Positions 49,822-58,114 of a DNA stretch of 64,000 bases are shown one piece after another. This DNA is from Streptomyces geranii. GTDB lineage: Bacteria; Actinomycetota; Actinomycetes; Streptomycetales; Streptomycetaceae. The stretch covers positions 42,328 through 106,327 of the forward strand of contig NZ_PJME01000034.1 in the NCBI RefSeq assembly GCF_002954775.1, read 5' to 3'. Below the pieces are notes generated by a model. That model worked only from the letters and a program-made list of their open reading frames with translations. It was not told the origin of the DNA and made no database searches. Positions within the stretch are counted from its first letter, which is position 1; each line of letters opens with the position of its first letter. The position numbers and the translations under genes are program-made.

Positions 49822-50927
49822 CCGCGCTGGCCAGTTCCGTGCTCGTCCCGCCGACGGCCGCGCAGTCGGCACCGGTCAGGCTGCGGCTCGATCCGCGCGA
49901 CCTGTGGCCGGAGCACGCCCGGAAGCTGTACGACCACCTGGTCGGGCTGTACGGCGAGGACGACGTGCTGCCCACCCTCGCGGCCTCCTGGATCGCCCAC
50001 CAGCGCTCGGCGAACACGCAGCGCGCGTACGCCCGGGGCTTCAAGGTCTTCGAGGAGTTCACCCGGGAGCACGGCGCGCACCCGATGGCGGTGAGATTCC
50101 GCCTCGCCGACACCTTCCGCCTGTACCTGCAGAACACGCCCACCTGGGTGCGGGTCAAGGGCGGCCGGCGCGGCGAGCTAGCCCGCACCGGCAAGCCGTA
50201 CTCGGACGCGTCCCGGGCGAACGCCCTATCGTCGGCCTCCTCCTTCTTCACCTACCTGGACACGGTCAGCGACGACGGGGTGAAGAACCCCTTCGACGCC
50301 GTGCAGCGCCCGGTCATCGACCCGGACTTCTCCCCGACCGAGGGGTACACCGAGCAGCAGTGGGTCGCGCTGCTGGTCACCGCGAGGGACCACCACCGGG
50401 TCGCCGCGTATCGCAAGCGCGCGTACGCGCTGCTGCTCGTCCTCTACACTTGCTGCCTGCGCATCGACTCTCTACTGACCGCGAAGGTCGAGCACCTCGG
50501 CTACGACAAGGGCCACCACGTCATCAAGGTGAAGGTGAAGGGCGGCGGCTGGAAGAAGAAGCCGATCCCGCCGGTGGCCTGGGACGCGCTGCAGGACTAC
50601 CTCGACGGTCGCACCGACGGCTGGTTGTTCGAGACGGCGACCGGCGGACAGCTCGACGAACCGGCCGTGTGGCGGCTGCTGCGCTCCCTGGCGAAGCGGG
50701 CCGGGCTCGGCGACATCCTGCACCCGCCCCACGGGGTCAAGGTCGACGCCATCACCCACGCCCTGGCGAAGAAGGACGCGCGACCGGACAAGATCCAGCG
50801 CTGGGCCGACCACAGGGACAGCCGCACCACCCAGCGCTACAACCGGCGCAGGGAACTCCTCGACGACAGCCCCGGCTACGGCCTCGCCGCCGACGTGGCC
50901 GGCGCCTTGGACCACGGCACGGCCTGA
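49818..50927 (+). CDS. Tyrosine recombinase/integrase with Lys in place of the second catalytic Arg
   Basis: 369 residues from ATG 49818, overlapping the regulator stop. N-terminal SAM-like core-binding domain (SANTQRAYARGFKVFEEFTREHG), then the catalytic domain: Arg I in CCLR (R215), the beta-hairpin lysines (VKVKGGGWKKK), and the C-terminal WADHRDSRTTQRY (H332, Y341). At the normal HxxR position it reads HGVK (H305, K308), with K for R. It may be a working variant or an impaired enzyme. No att sites were identified nearby. It is the only recombinase gene in the accessory region that looks full length. Confidence 0.87.
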   Translation: MTALASSVLVPPTAAQSAPVRLRLDPRDLWPEHARKLYDHLVGLYGEDDVLPTLAASWIAHQRSANTQRAYARGFKVFEEFTREHGAHPMAVRFRLADTFRLYLQNTPTWVRVKGGRRGELARTGKPYSDASRANALSSASSFFTYLDTVSDDGVKNPFDAVQRPVIDPDFSPTEGYTEQQWVALLVTARDHHRVAAYRKRAYALLLVLYTCCLRIDSLLTAKVEHLGYDKGHHVIKVKVKGGGWKKKPIPPVAWDALQDYLDGRTDGWLFETATGGQLDEPAVWRLLRSLAKRAGLGDILHPPHGVKVDAITHALAKKDARPDKIQRWADHRDSRTTQRYNRRRELLDDSPGYGLAADVAGALDHGTA

Positions 50928-51629
50928 CCGAAGTGATGGACGGCGGTCGTCACTGGGCGGGGGTGCGGGCGGCCTGGGTAAGCAGGCGCTCCCATGTATG
51001 GGTGGAACTGCCGAGCTGCTTGGCCAGGGCAGCAGCGAGGTGTGAGCGAGGGGGGTTCCAGGGCAGGGCGCAGCGCTTCGTGGAACGCGCGCAGGGCCCC
51101 GGTGATCCGGTCGTCGTCTGCGTAGTTCTCGCCGACCGCCGTGAACACATCTTCCACCGCTGCGGCGAGTCCCGGCTCCTGGCGCCTCATCAGCGGCGTG
51201 ACGGCCGCCGCCGCACGGCTGAGGGGTGCCGTCAGCTCGGCCGCCGCTGCCGTGCTCTCCCGATCCCACTGGTTGATCACGGTGGATACGGCGTGGTTGG
51301 CCTCCGCGAAGGCCAAGTTCCCTGGAGACCGGGCGTAGGCCGCGGTTCCAGCGATCAGCAACCGCATGACGAGCACCGCCTTCGCTCTCCGTCCGCCATA
51401 CAGATGGTCATGGGTGTTGCCCGCGAGCTTCACCGAGAGCACCGCCGCAACGAACTCGTTGGCCTGGGCTTCGAGCGCGGCCCGGTCCTCCGCAGCCTCC
51501 TTGCGGGCCTCCGCCCGTCGGTTACGTCTTTCGTTCTCCCACGCTCCTAGGAACCAGGAGAACCACGGCGCCGACCGCGCCGACCGCGCCGACCGCGCCG
51601 GGCACCGCGTCGAGAAGTGCATCGTCCAT
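50876..51629 (-). pseudogene. Frameshifted streptomycete hypothetical gene
   Basis: From ATG 51629 the frame reads MDDALLDAVPGAVGAVGAVGAVV through three 9-bp CGGCGCGGT repeats. Similarity then continues one frame over as WFLGAWENERRNRRAEARKEAAEDRAALEAQANEFVAAVL...YGGRRAKAVLVMRLLIAG...MRRQEPGLAAAVEDVF, so a single-base shift lies near 51560. The tail overlaps the integrase 3' end by 52 bases. I recall this protein as common in streptomycetes: one N-terminal hydrophobic segment and a charged helical body. It could also be a sequencing slip. Confidence 0.6.
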
Positions 51630-51872
51630 GTGCACCTGGACACCGCAACGGGCCTGCAAGGTTCCAGCGACACCTACGCCGGTCGGACAGGACGTCGCAC
51701 GTCACGCCCGGCAGCGCGGTACGCTCTCGCCCGGCAAGATGCGTACGCCGCCCGCCGACACCAGCGCCCACGCCGCGAGGTGATCGACCGGCCAAGGTCC
51801 TGCGGGGCCCGCTTCCCCCGGCAGCACCTCGATCCGGCGGAAGCGTGGGAGACCGCCAGGAGCGAGCATCAG

Positions 51873-52355
51873 ATGCCACGGAACCAGTCGACCGCCGCAC
51901 AGCGGGCCCGTCAGCGACAGGCTGCCGCCGGTACGAAGTACACAGCCGCCCTCCGAGCCGAGACCCGGCCCACCGTCGTGCACACCATTTTCAGTGCGGC
52001 CGGCGCGGGCTGGGCGCCCATCATCCGGCGGGCGGAGCGTGAGCTTGACGAGGTATGGCCCGGCCACCCCACACCGCACTGGGAAGAGAAGTACGGCGAC
52101 CTGGTCTGGAAGAGGTATCTCGGTGACCAGAGCCGCGAGGTACGGGCAGTGATCCACCGGGCGACCCGGGAAGCGGCATCCGCCTGCCAGACCTGTCCGT
52201 CCCCCGGCCGCAAGCGCGTCGTCTGGAGCGGTGAGGACTGGGGCGGCATGCCGTGGGTGAAGACCTGCTGCGACACCTGTTATTACGTACCGCCGCACGA
52301 GCGTTCCGGCCAGGAGTACCGGTGGCTCGTCGAGAACTACGAAGACCGGAGCTGA
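51873..52355 (+). CDS. Hypothetical protein with a CxxC zinc-binding centre
   Basis: 160 residues from ATG 51873, with AGGAG about 10 bases upstream. The N-terminus is basic and Ala/Gln/Arg-rich. The middle has APIIRRAERELDEVWPGHPTPHWEEKYGDLVWKRYLGDQ. The C-terminal half has CQTC (about 103-106) and CCDTCYY (about 132-138), which could bind zinc. Not recognised. Confidence 0.65.
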   Translation: MPRNQSTAAQRARQRQAAAGTKYTAALRAETRPTVVHTIFSAAGAGWAPIIRRAERELDEVWPGHPTPHWEEKYGDLVWKRYLGDQSREVRAVIHRATREAASACQTCPSPGRKRVVWSGEDWGGMPWVKTCCDTCYYVPPHERSGQEYRWLVENYEDRS

Positions 52356-52499
52356 CGGCCAGACGTCCGGCGACCCCGAGGCGATGTGACGCACGTCACG
52401 CAAACACCCGGGAGGGCCCGGGGCCTGACATGGGTGTCAGAGCACTCTGGTGCTCCTCTGCCCTTCGGGCAGGGGTCTCGACCGTGAAGGACAACCGCA

Positions 52500-53129
52500 G
52501 TGAGCAAATCCAAGCGCTGGCGAAGGCCCGACCAGGAGCCGCACACCCTGGGTGAGCCCTCGCCCTCGCTGTCCCCACTGGCGCGGGAGCAGTGGGAGGA
52601 GGTCAGGCGCCACGAGACGGCCCTCCGCCGGTACACGCGGGCGTGGGCGACGGCCGAACACGAGACCGAGGTCTTCGCGGAGGCCACGAAGAACCTGCAC
52701 ACGAGGCTGGAGAACACCGGCCCCGTCACGGGCAGCGTGATCGCCTACATGAAGACGATCTGCCGGCACGAGGCGGGCCAGCTCCGCAAGAAGATCGCGG
52801 AGCGGCATAAGCGCCTTCTCCTCGTCGGGGACGACACCGACCTCCCGGAGACGGAGGACTCGGTCACCGCCGAGGACACCGTGGTGCTGAAGGAGATCGG
52901 GGAGTCGCTGGCCGGGAAGCTGCTGCTCCTCAAGAAGGTGCTCAGCGGCCAGCAGTACATGGTCTTCGTGCTCGCCGAGGCCGAGGGCATGAACTCCTTC
53001 GAGATCAGCAGGGCGTTGGGCGGGGAGGTGTCGCCGGGCGCGGTCCGCCAGTCATTGAAGGCGGCCCGGGACAAGCTGAAGCACCCCGTGACCCGCGCGC
53101 GTCTGGGGGTGTCGCCCCCGGTGAAGTAA
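52500..53129 (+). CDS. Sigma-70-like (ECF-type) protein
   Basis: 209 residues from GTG 52500, with AAGGAC upstream. Residues about 20-100 form a helical region like sigma region 2 (REQWEEVRRHETALRRYTRAWATAEHETEVFAEATKNLHTRL). The C-terminal YMVFVLAEAEGMNSFEISRALGGEVSPGAVRQSLKAARDKL is a region-4 HTH. ECF sigma factors direct RNA polymerase to a few promoters. No anti-sigma gene is obvious, although two small membrane proteins follow at 53226 and 53611. Confidence 0.75.
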   Translation: MSKSKRWRRPDQEPHTLGEPSPSLSPLAREQWEEVRRHETALRRYTRAWATAEHETEVFAEATKNLHTRLENTGPVTGSVIAYMKTICRHEAGQLRKKIAERHKRLLLVGDDTDLPETEDSVTAEDTVVLKEIGESLAGKLLLLKKVLSGQQYMVFVLAEAEGMNSFEISRALGGEVSPGAVRQSLKAARDKLKHPVTRARLGVSPPVK

Positions 53130-53225
53130 CTGTTCCCCCGGGTGCACGGGGCGCTGGCCGGGCAGCGTTCCGCGCACGCCGGGGGTGGGTTGCTTCACCC
53201 ACCGCTCGTGAAGGAGAGAACGAGA

Positions 53226-53459
53226 ATGAAAACGAAATTGGCCGCCTGCTCTGTGGCAAGCGTCGCCCTGTTGGTCGGGTCGCGCCTAACGCTCGTCGGG
53301 GCCATGGCCGCGGACGTGGTCGACCGGGTGCTGCTGTTCTTCACCCCGGTGCCGCGGAAACGGCCCGCGCGTGACTCGACGATGACCTTGACCGCGCTCA
53401 CGCTCACCGCGCTGCACGCCTCGCGGGGGGCCGGGGAGGGCAACGGCAGGAACAACTGA
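53226..53459 (+). CDS. Small membrane-associated peptide
   Basis: 77 residues from ATG 53226, after AAGGAGAG. A hydrophobic N-terminus (KLAACSVASVALLVGSRLTLVGAMAADVV) could be a TM segment or signal; the remainder is basic and Thr/Ala-rich. It lies about 100 bases after the sigma-like gene and is followed by a strong hairpin. Not recognised. Confidence 0.6.
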   Translation: MKTKLAACSVASVALLVGSRLTLVGAMAADVVDRVLLFFTPVPRKRPARDSTMTLTALTLTALHASRGAGEGNGRNN

Positions 53460-53469
53460 TCCACCCCTC

Positions 53470-53506
53470 GGGCCGGGGTCCTCCTCACACAGGAGGGCCC
53501 CGGCCC
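53470..53506 (+). terminator. Hairpin terminator
   Basis: 16-bp arms (53470-53485 and 53491-53506, starting GGGCCGGGG), with one G-U pair and loop CACAC, ten bases after the small gene stop. Confidence 0.85.
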
Positions 53507-53610
53507 ACTGATATGTGTGCCGGCGCGCAACGTGCGGGACCGGGCTCGCGGCGAGCCAGGCAGAGGGGCCGCTCGGATGCCGGGCGCCCCCGACTAAGGG
53601 GTCAGGACCA

Positions 53611-53913
53611 GTGCACATCACGTTCGACTTCGGCACCGTCGTATGGACGGTCGTGGGGATCCTCACCGGGTTCGGCGTCTACCAGTGGACCCAGCCGACC
53701 GCCCCCACCGCGCCGACGACGCCGCCCGTGGGCATGACCAAGGGCGAGCGGCTGGTCTTCGCGCTCACCGCGGCCGTGGCGGTCATCACGATCGGCGGCT
53801 ACCTCTCGGGCGGCGTCGAGAAGATCGAGATCGACAAGCCCGTGCCGACGGCCACCGTGACCGCCCAGTCCAGCCCCGGGGCCCGGTCTCCGCACGGCTG
53901 GCCAGGGCGCTGA
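53611..53913 (+). CDS. Small two-TM membrane protein
   Basis: 100 residues from GTG 53611, after TCAGGA. Two hydrophobic segments (FDFGTVVWTVVGILTGFGVYQW; LVFALTAAVAVITIGGYLSGGV) are separated by a Pro/Thr-rich loop, followed by a basic Pro/Ser tail. It could be a holin-like or anchoring peptide, but nothing proves that. Not recognised. Confidence 0.6.
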   Translation: MHITFDFGTVVWTVVGILTGFGVYQWTQPTAPTAPTTPPVGMTKGERLVFALTAAVAVITIGGYLSGGVEKIEIDKPVPTATVTAQSSPGARSPHGWPGR

Positions 53914-53980
53914 GCGCACCTAAGGGCCTTCCCCAAACGCCCGTTTTTGCTTCGACGGGCCAAGGAAGCAATCACACTGT

Positions 53981-54012
53981 TGTCCACTACTGGACATGTA
54001 CAGTAGTGGACA
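53981..54012. promoter_or_regulatory. 12-bp inverted repeat overlapping a start codon
   Basis: TGTCCACTACTG (53981-53992) and CAGTAGTGGACA (54001-54012) around eight bases. The right arm includes the A of the ATG at 54012. A -10-like TACAGT (53999-54004) is eight bases before the ATG. The sites also contain a TGGACATGT direct repeat. This fits autoregulation of a leaderless gene. Confidence 0.8.
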
Positions 54013-54575
54013 TGTTGAGAACCTATGCCGTGCTCGTCACCCCGCAGGACCGCCCCCCGGCCCTCATCGGTCCGTTCATCGCCAAGACCAACGCCGAGCG
54101 CTACGCCGAGCGGATCGGGGCGTTCGAGAGCCGACGCACGGCGAGCAAGGTCGACGCCTTCGTCGTCGTCGCCCACCCGAGCCACGAGCACCTCGACCCG
54201 CGGCTGCCCACCGATCCCTGGACCCTGGGCCAGCTCATCGACGAGGAAGAGGACCAGGACGTCTTCCCCGATCTGTACTCCCGCCTCACTGCCCAGCTCG
54301 GGGGCGACGTCGCGGCGGAGGTCTGGAGCCGCGCCACCGGGTGGGACGCGGGCGAGGACTCCGGCCGGGAGCAGCTCCTCGCCTCGGCCGAGGACTGGCG
54401 CACCCAGCGCCTCGGCGCCGCCCGCGCCCTCAAGAGCATCGCGGTCGAGCTGTGGAACGACGGCATGGAGAACGTCCAGGACATCAGGCGCGCGACCGGC
54501 CTTTCACGGACCACCGTCTACGAAGTTCTCCGCGCGTCCGGCATCGACCCCGCCGCGCGTGATGGCGGACAGTGA
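54012..54575 (+). CDS. HTH-containing protein, probably autoregulated
   Basis: 187 residues from ATG 54012. The N-terminal half (RTYAVLVTPQDRPPALIGPFIAKTNAERYAERIGAFESRRTASKVDAFVVVAHPSHEHLDPRLP) is mixed alpha/beta. The C-terminus has an HTH of the invertase/resolvase kind (GMENVQDIRRATGLSRTTVYEVLRASGID, about 149-177). The inverted repeat over its own start suggests a repressor that also controls itself. A terminator follows at 54598. No family name recognised. Confidence 0.7.
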   Translation: MLRTYAVLVTPQDRPPALIGPFIAKTNAERYAERIGAFESRRTASKVDAFVVVAHPSHEHLDPRLPTDPWTLGQLIDEEEDQDVFPDLYSRLTAQLGGDVAAEVWSRATGWDAGEDSGREQLLASAEDWRTQRLGAARALKSIAVELWNDGMENVQDIRRATGLSRTTVYEVLRASGIDPAARDGGQ

Positions 54576-54597
54576 GAAGCCTTGTCGATCGCACGCA

Positions 54598-54631
54598 GGA
54601 GTGGCCGCCGGGTCTTCCCGGCGGCCACTCC
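54598..54631. terminator. Bidirectional terminator
   Basis: 15-bp perfect arms (GGAGTGGCCGCCGGG and complement), loop TCTT, between the convergent HTH gene and TPR-regulator gene. Confidence 0.9.
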
Positions 54632-54651
54632 CGTTACTGCCGGACCGGGCG

Positions 54652-56016
54652 TCAGGCGGTGCTCTCCAGGAATTCACGGACGACCGGCACGCCTTGGCGT
54701 ACGGCGAGTTTGGAGCGCAGGTCTCCTAGGGTGGATGTGCCGCGTGCGGAGGTGACGCCGCCCATGTGCTCGACGGCCCGGTGGGCGGTGTCGACGGCGC
54801 CGTCGAGGTCTCCGAGCGCGATCCGGGCCTCGGCCTCCCTCGCGAGGTAGATGGCCGCGCCGCGGGGGAAGTCGTCCTCGCGGTAGGTGTCGCTGCTGCG
54901 CCGGCGGTCCTCGGCGGCGGTGAACTGGGTCAGCGCCTCGCCCGGGTGGCCGAGGTTGAGGGCGCAGGACCCGGCCAGCATCCGCAGTTCGCCGAGGTTG
55001 ACCCAGTACACGCAGTCCGGGTCCTCCTCCGGGGAGTGGTCGCGAGCGCGGTCGTAGGCGTCGAGGGCGGCGTTCTGGGCATGGGCAGAGGCCCGGGTCT
55101 CCCCGGCGTGCGCGTGGGCGCGGGCGAGCCGGGCGTGGAGCATCGCCGTCATCCTCGGTGAGCCGATCCGGCGGGCCTGGGCGAGCGCGCCGTTGACCAG
55201 GTCGGCCGCGCCGTGCGGGTCGCCGGTCGAGTAGCGCATGATCGCCCAGAAACCAAGGGTGTTGGCGGTGACGACCGGGTCGCCGGACGAGGCGGCCGAC
55301 CGCAGGGCGCCGAGGTAGTACTCCTCGGCGAGGGCGTGATGGCCGGAGTCGTACGCGGTCCACGCGCAGATCCGGGCCGCTTCGGCGGCGGCGCCGTACA
55401 GCTGGCGGGCGGTCTGCTCGGTGTGTGCCCTCGTTTTGAGGGTGGTGGTGATCAGCCGGAGCTGTGCGCGGGCGGAGGCGTGGACGTGGCCGGAGCCGAG
55501 CTGGTCGTCCTGGCGTCGCAGGATGGCGAGGGCCTTGTCGAACAGTGCGGGTGTCTGCGGGCCGATGCGGCGGCCGTGGGAGCGGGCGGTGGCTGGCTCG
55601 GCGGTGGCGGCACCGGCGAGCAGCGGGGCTATCCCCGTGACGACCAGGAATCCCCTGCGTTCCATAGGCCCTCCTGTGGAGGCGACGCGGTCCAGTAACT
55701 CGATCGTGGTCTGCGGGGTCCATGCGGCGTCAAGCAGCTGCCGCTCCCGGATGCATGCCAGTTTCAGGAATTCGGGCCAGGGTCGGGCCGTGAGTTCCTC
55801 CGCCGGGATGCGGTGCAGGGCCGCCATGGCTCGCTGGGCGGGCATCTCCGGGGTGATGCCGTACCGCGTCCAGCGAGTGACCCGCTTGCGGTCCTTCGTC
55901 GCGATCCGCCCGTACCCGAGCCTGCGGTACTCGGCGTCCAACCGCGTCAAGTAGTCGGTGGCCGACCAGCCGTTGAGGTGGAGCAGGTAGGTCAGCGGAT
56001 GCCCGTCGGTCTCCAC
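54652..56016 (-). CDS. TPR-containing transcriptional regulator (NsdA/NsdB-like)
   Basis: 454 residues from GTG 56016 (METDGHPLTYLLHLNGWSATDYL); ATG 56079 is an in-frame alternative. The N-terminal part has an HTH-like unit (TKDRKRVTRWTRYGITPEMPAQRAMAALHRI). From about residue 160 there are helical TPR-type repeats (LYGAAAEAARICAWTAYDSGHHALAEEYYLGALRSAASSGD; WVNLGELRMLAGSCALNLGHPGEALTQFTAAE). Streptomycete proteins of this plan regulate differentiation or nearby biosynthetic genes. It is divergent from the glycosyltransferase operon, with direct repeats between. Confidence 0.8.
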   Translation of the reverse strand: METDGHPLTYLLHLNGWSATDYLTRLDAEYRRLGYGRIATKDRKRVTRWTRYGITPEMPAQRAMAALHRIPAEELTARPWPEFLKLACIRERQLLDAAWTPQTTIELLDRVASTGGPMERRGFLVVTGIAPLLAGAATAEPATARSHGRRIGPQTPALFDKALAILRRQDDQLGSGHVHASARAQLRLITTTLKTRAHTEQTARQLYGAAAEAARICAWTAYDSGHHALAEEYYLGALRSAASSGDPVVTANTLGFWAIMRYSTGDPHGAADLVNGALAQARRIGSPRMTAMLHARLARAHAHAGETRASAHAQNAALDAYDRARDHSPEEDPDCVYWVNLGELRMLAGSCALNLGHPGEALTQFTAAEDRRRSSDTYREDDFPRGAAIYLAREAEARIALGDLDGAVDTAHRAVEHMGGVTSARGTSTLGDLRSKLAVRQGVPVVREFLESTA

Positions 56017-56078
56017 CCCCTCATGGTGCCCGCTCCGGCCAGGGGCCGACACCAGACGTACCGATCCCGTCCCCGGCA

Positions 56079-56150
56079 TGGGAACGCCTGGTAACGCCGT
56101 GGGAACACCTGGGCACGGCGGACCGCCTTCCGGACCTGCGGGAACACCGG
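56079..56150. promoter_or_regulatory. Direct repeats TGGGAACRCCTGG in the divergent promoter region
   Basis: TGGGAACGCCTGG at 56079-56091 and TGGGAACACCTGG at 56100-56112 start exactly 21 bp apart (two helical turns). A weaker CGGGAACACCGG is at 56139-56150. They lie between the TPR regulator and the glycosyltransferase operon and are candidate operators. GGGAAC is also an ECF-sigma -35 element. Confidence 0.65.
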
Positions 56151-56186
56151 CGAAGGTGACCGCCACGCTCGTGGAAGGAGAGGTCA

Positions 56187-57410
56187 GTGCAGATCACCCC
56201 GCAAGCCGCCCGCCGCCCTGTCGGCGCCGCCCCGGACGGTCAGGATCGATACCCGACGCGCCTGCTGTACCTGCTCAACGTCTCGAATCCGGACCGGCTG
56301 TCGGCCGACTCGGGCTTCACGTTCGCCGACCTGCTCGCCCCGGCCCTGACGGACGCCGGAGCGGAGGTGACCGTGGCGGCCCCGGTCCCGGCCGGGGACC
56401 GGAGGGTGGGCTTCGAGCCCACGGTGTCGCCGGCCACGAAGTACCGGGCCCGCTTCGACCCCGGCATCCACGACCTGGCGGACCTGGTGCGGCGTACGCG
56501 GCCGGAGGTGGTGGTGGCCAACCAGATCGAGGCGGCCCCCGCCGTCCGCGCCGCACTGCTCGAAGCCGGAACGGACGCGCTGATCGCCGGGTACTGCCAC
56601 TACCTGCCGTTCTCCTTCTCCGGTGACGGGCGGCTGGTGGCGGACCCGTCGCTGGACGACGGCGGACTCGGGCCCGCCGTGATGCTGGCGTTCGCCGCCG
56701 GGCTCGCCGCGTGCGACCGCGTCCTCGTGCACTCGGCGACGTCCGCGTCCTGGACGACGGCCGCCGCCGCCCGGATGGGCGTGGACCTCGCCGGGAAGCT
56801 GCACGTCGTGCCCGCCCCCCGTGACGGGCGCCTGGTCCGCGACCCGGCCGACGTCGCCGTACCGCAGGGCCGGGCGGCCGGCGTCTACGGCCACCGGCTC
56901 TACGCCCACTACGGCACCGCCGACTTCACCGCCCTGGCCCGCCGCCTGGCGGCCGAAGCACCGGTGACGCTGACCGTGCTGGACCTGTTCGGGACCCGCA
57001 GCCCGGAGCGCGTCCGGCTGGACGCGAGCCCCGAGCGGCACCGCGACGAACTCGCCTCCCTCGACGGCGTCACGATCGCCTCCGACCGCGGCGACCGCGT
57101 CCGCTACCGCGATCTGCTGGCCGGCGCCCATTTCGGGATCGCGCCGTTTCGGCCGGGGTGCCCGTGGTCGATGAGCGTCATCGACTGCCAGGGCATGGGC
57201 CTGCCGGTCATCGCCCCGCGCACCGGGTGGCTGGCCGAGCACATCGACGAGGACCTCCTCTTCGACACCGGCGACCAGGCCGTGGCCATCGCCGTCCGGC
57301 TCGCCACCGACGGCGAGTTCTACCGGCTGCACGCCAAGCGCGCCCACGCCTCGACCGCCGACCTCACCCCCGCCCGCGTGGCGGCCCGCTACCTGGAGGC
57401 ACTGCGATGA
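56187..57410 (+). CDS. GT4-like glycosyltransferase, first gene of a four-gene operon
   Basis: 407 residues from GTG 56187, after GGAAGGAGAGG. The GT-B pattern shows an N-terminal domain with FADLLAPALTDAGAEVTVAAPVPAG, and a C-terminal one with GIAPFRPGCPWSMSVIDCQGMGLPVIAPRTGWLAEHI, where a Pro-Cys-Pro sits at the usual donor-binding loop. It lacks an obvious TM segment, so it is cytoplasmic. Its stop overlaps the next start (ATGA). The acceptor is unknown. Confidence 0.82.
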   Translation: MQITPQAARRPVGAAPDGQDRYPTRLLYLLNVSNPDRLSADSGFTFADLLAPALTDAGAEVTVAAPVPAGDRRVGFEPTVSPATKYRARFDPGIHDLADLVRRTRPEVVVANQIEAAPAVRAALLEAGTDALIAGYCHYLPFSFSGDGRLVADPSLDDGGLGPAVMLAFAAGLAACDRVLVHSATSASWTTAAAARMGVDLAGKLHVVPAPRDGRLVRDPADVAVPQGRAAGVYGHRLYAHYGTADFTALARRLAAEAPVTLTVLDLFGTRSPERVRLDASPERHRDELASLDGVTIASDRGDRVRYRDLLAGAHFGIAPFRPGCPWSMSVIDCQGMGLPVIAPRTGWLAEHIDEDLLFDTGDQAVAIAVRLATDGEFYRLHAKRAHASTADLTPARVAARYLEALR

Positions 57411-58114
57411 CGACGCTGTTCGACGCGGTGATGCTGTCGTACGACGAGCCCCTCGCCGACCAGCTGCACGCCCGCCTCCAACGGATCCTCGGCATCCGCG
57501 TGAAACGGCTGCACGGCGTTCAGGGGATGCGCCGGGCCTACCGGCTGGCCGCCGAAGTCGTCGACCACGATCAGTTCCTTCTCGCCGACGGCGACTTCGT
57601 CCTGGACGACGACTTCGCGCTAACCGCCGTGGGGCCGCTCGCGGACGGGGTGTCGATGCGGGTGTGGCGGGCCCGCAACCCGCTCAACGGCCTGATCTAC
57701 GGCTACGGCGGGCTCAAGCTGATCCGCTGCTCCGCGCTGCGCGACCTCGGCGACGCGGTCGACGTCCTGGCCGCGCTGCCCGGCCGGGTCGAGTTCACCC
57801 CCGGCATCGCTGGTACCACCCGGATCAACCAGTCCCCGTATCACGCCTGGAAGGCGGGTTTCAGGGAGTGCGCGATGCTCTCGCGCGGCAGCGAGTACGG
57901 CATGGGCGACGCGGAGACCGCCGAGCGGATCGCGGCGTGGACGGCGGGCGGGGAAGGCGAGTTCGCCGAGTTCGCCGTCGCCGGGGCCCGCGAGGGCATC
58001 GCCTTCGCCCGCGAAGCCGCCCGCGCCCCGGCCCTGTTCGGCCAGCTCAACGACCCCGGATGGCTGGTCGCGCGGTTCACCGCCGGCCACGAACGTCAGG
58101 CCCTCGCCGGATGA
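57407..58114 (+). CDS. GT-A-like glycosyltransferase (DGD motif)
   Basis: 235 residues. FDAVMLSYDEPLADQLHARLQRILG and QFLLADGDFVLDDDFAL contain a DxD-type metal site (DGD, about residues 64-66) of GT-A enzymes. A later INQSPYHAWKAGFREC segment resembles the C-terminal part of PLOD-like/GT25-like glycosyltransferases. It overlaps both neighbours by four bases (ATGA), so the four genes form one translationally coupled unit. Confidence 0.68.
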   Translation: MTTLFDAVMLSYDEPLADQLHARLQRILGIRVKRLHGVQGMRRAYRLAAEVVDHDQFLLADGDFVLDDDFALTAVGPLADGVSMRVWRARNPLNGLIYGYGGLKLIRCSALRDLGDAVDVLAALPGRVEFTPGIAGTTRINQSPYHAWKAGFRECAMLSRGSEYGMGDAETAERIAAWTAGGEGEFAEFAVAGAREGIAFAREAARAPALFGQLNDPGWLVARFTAGHERQALAG

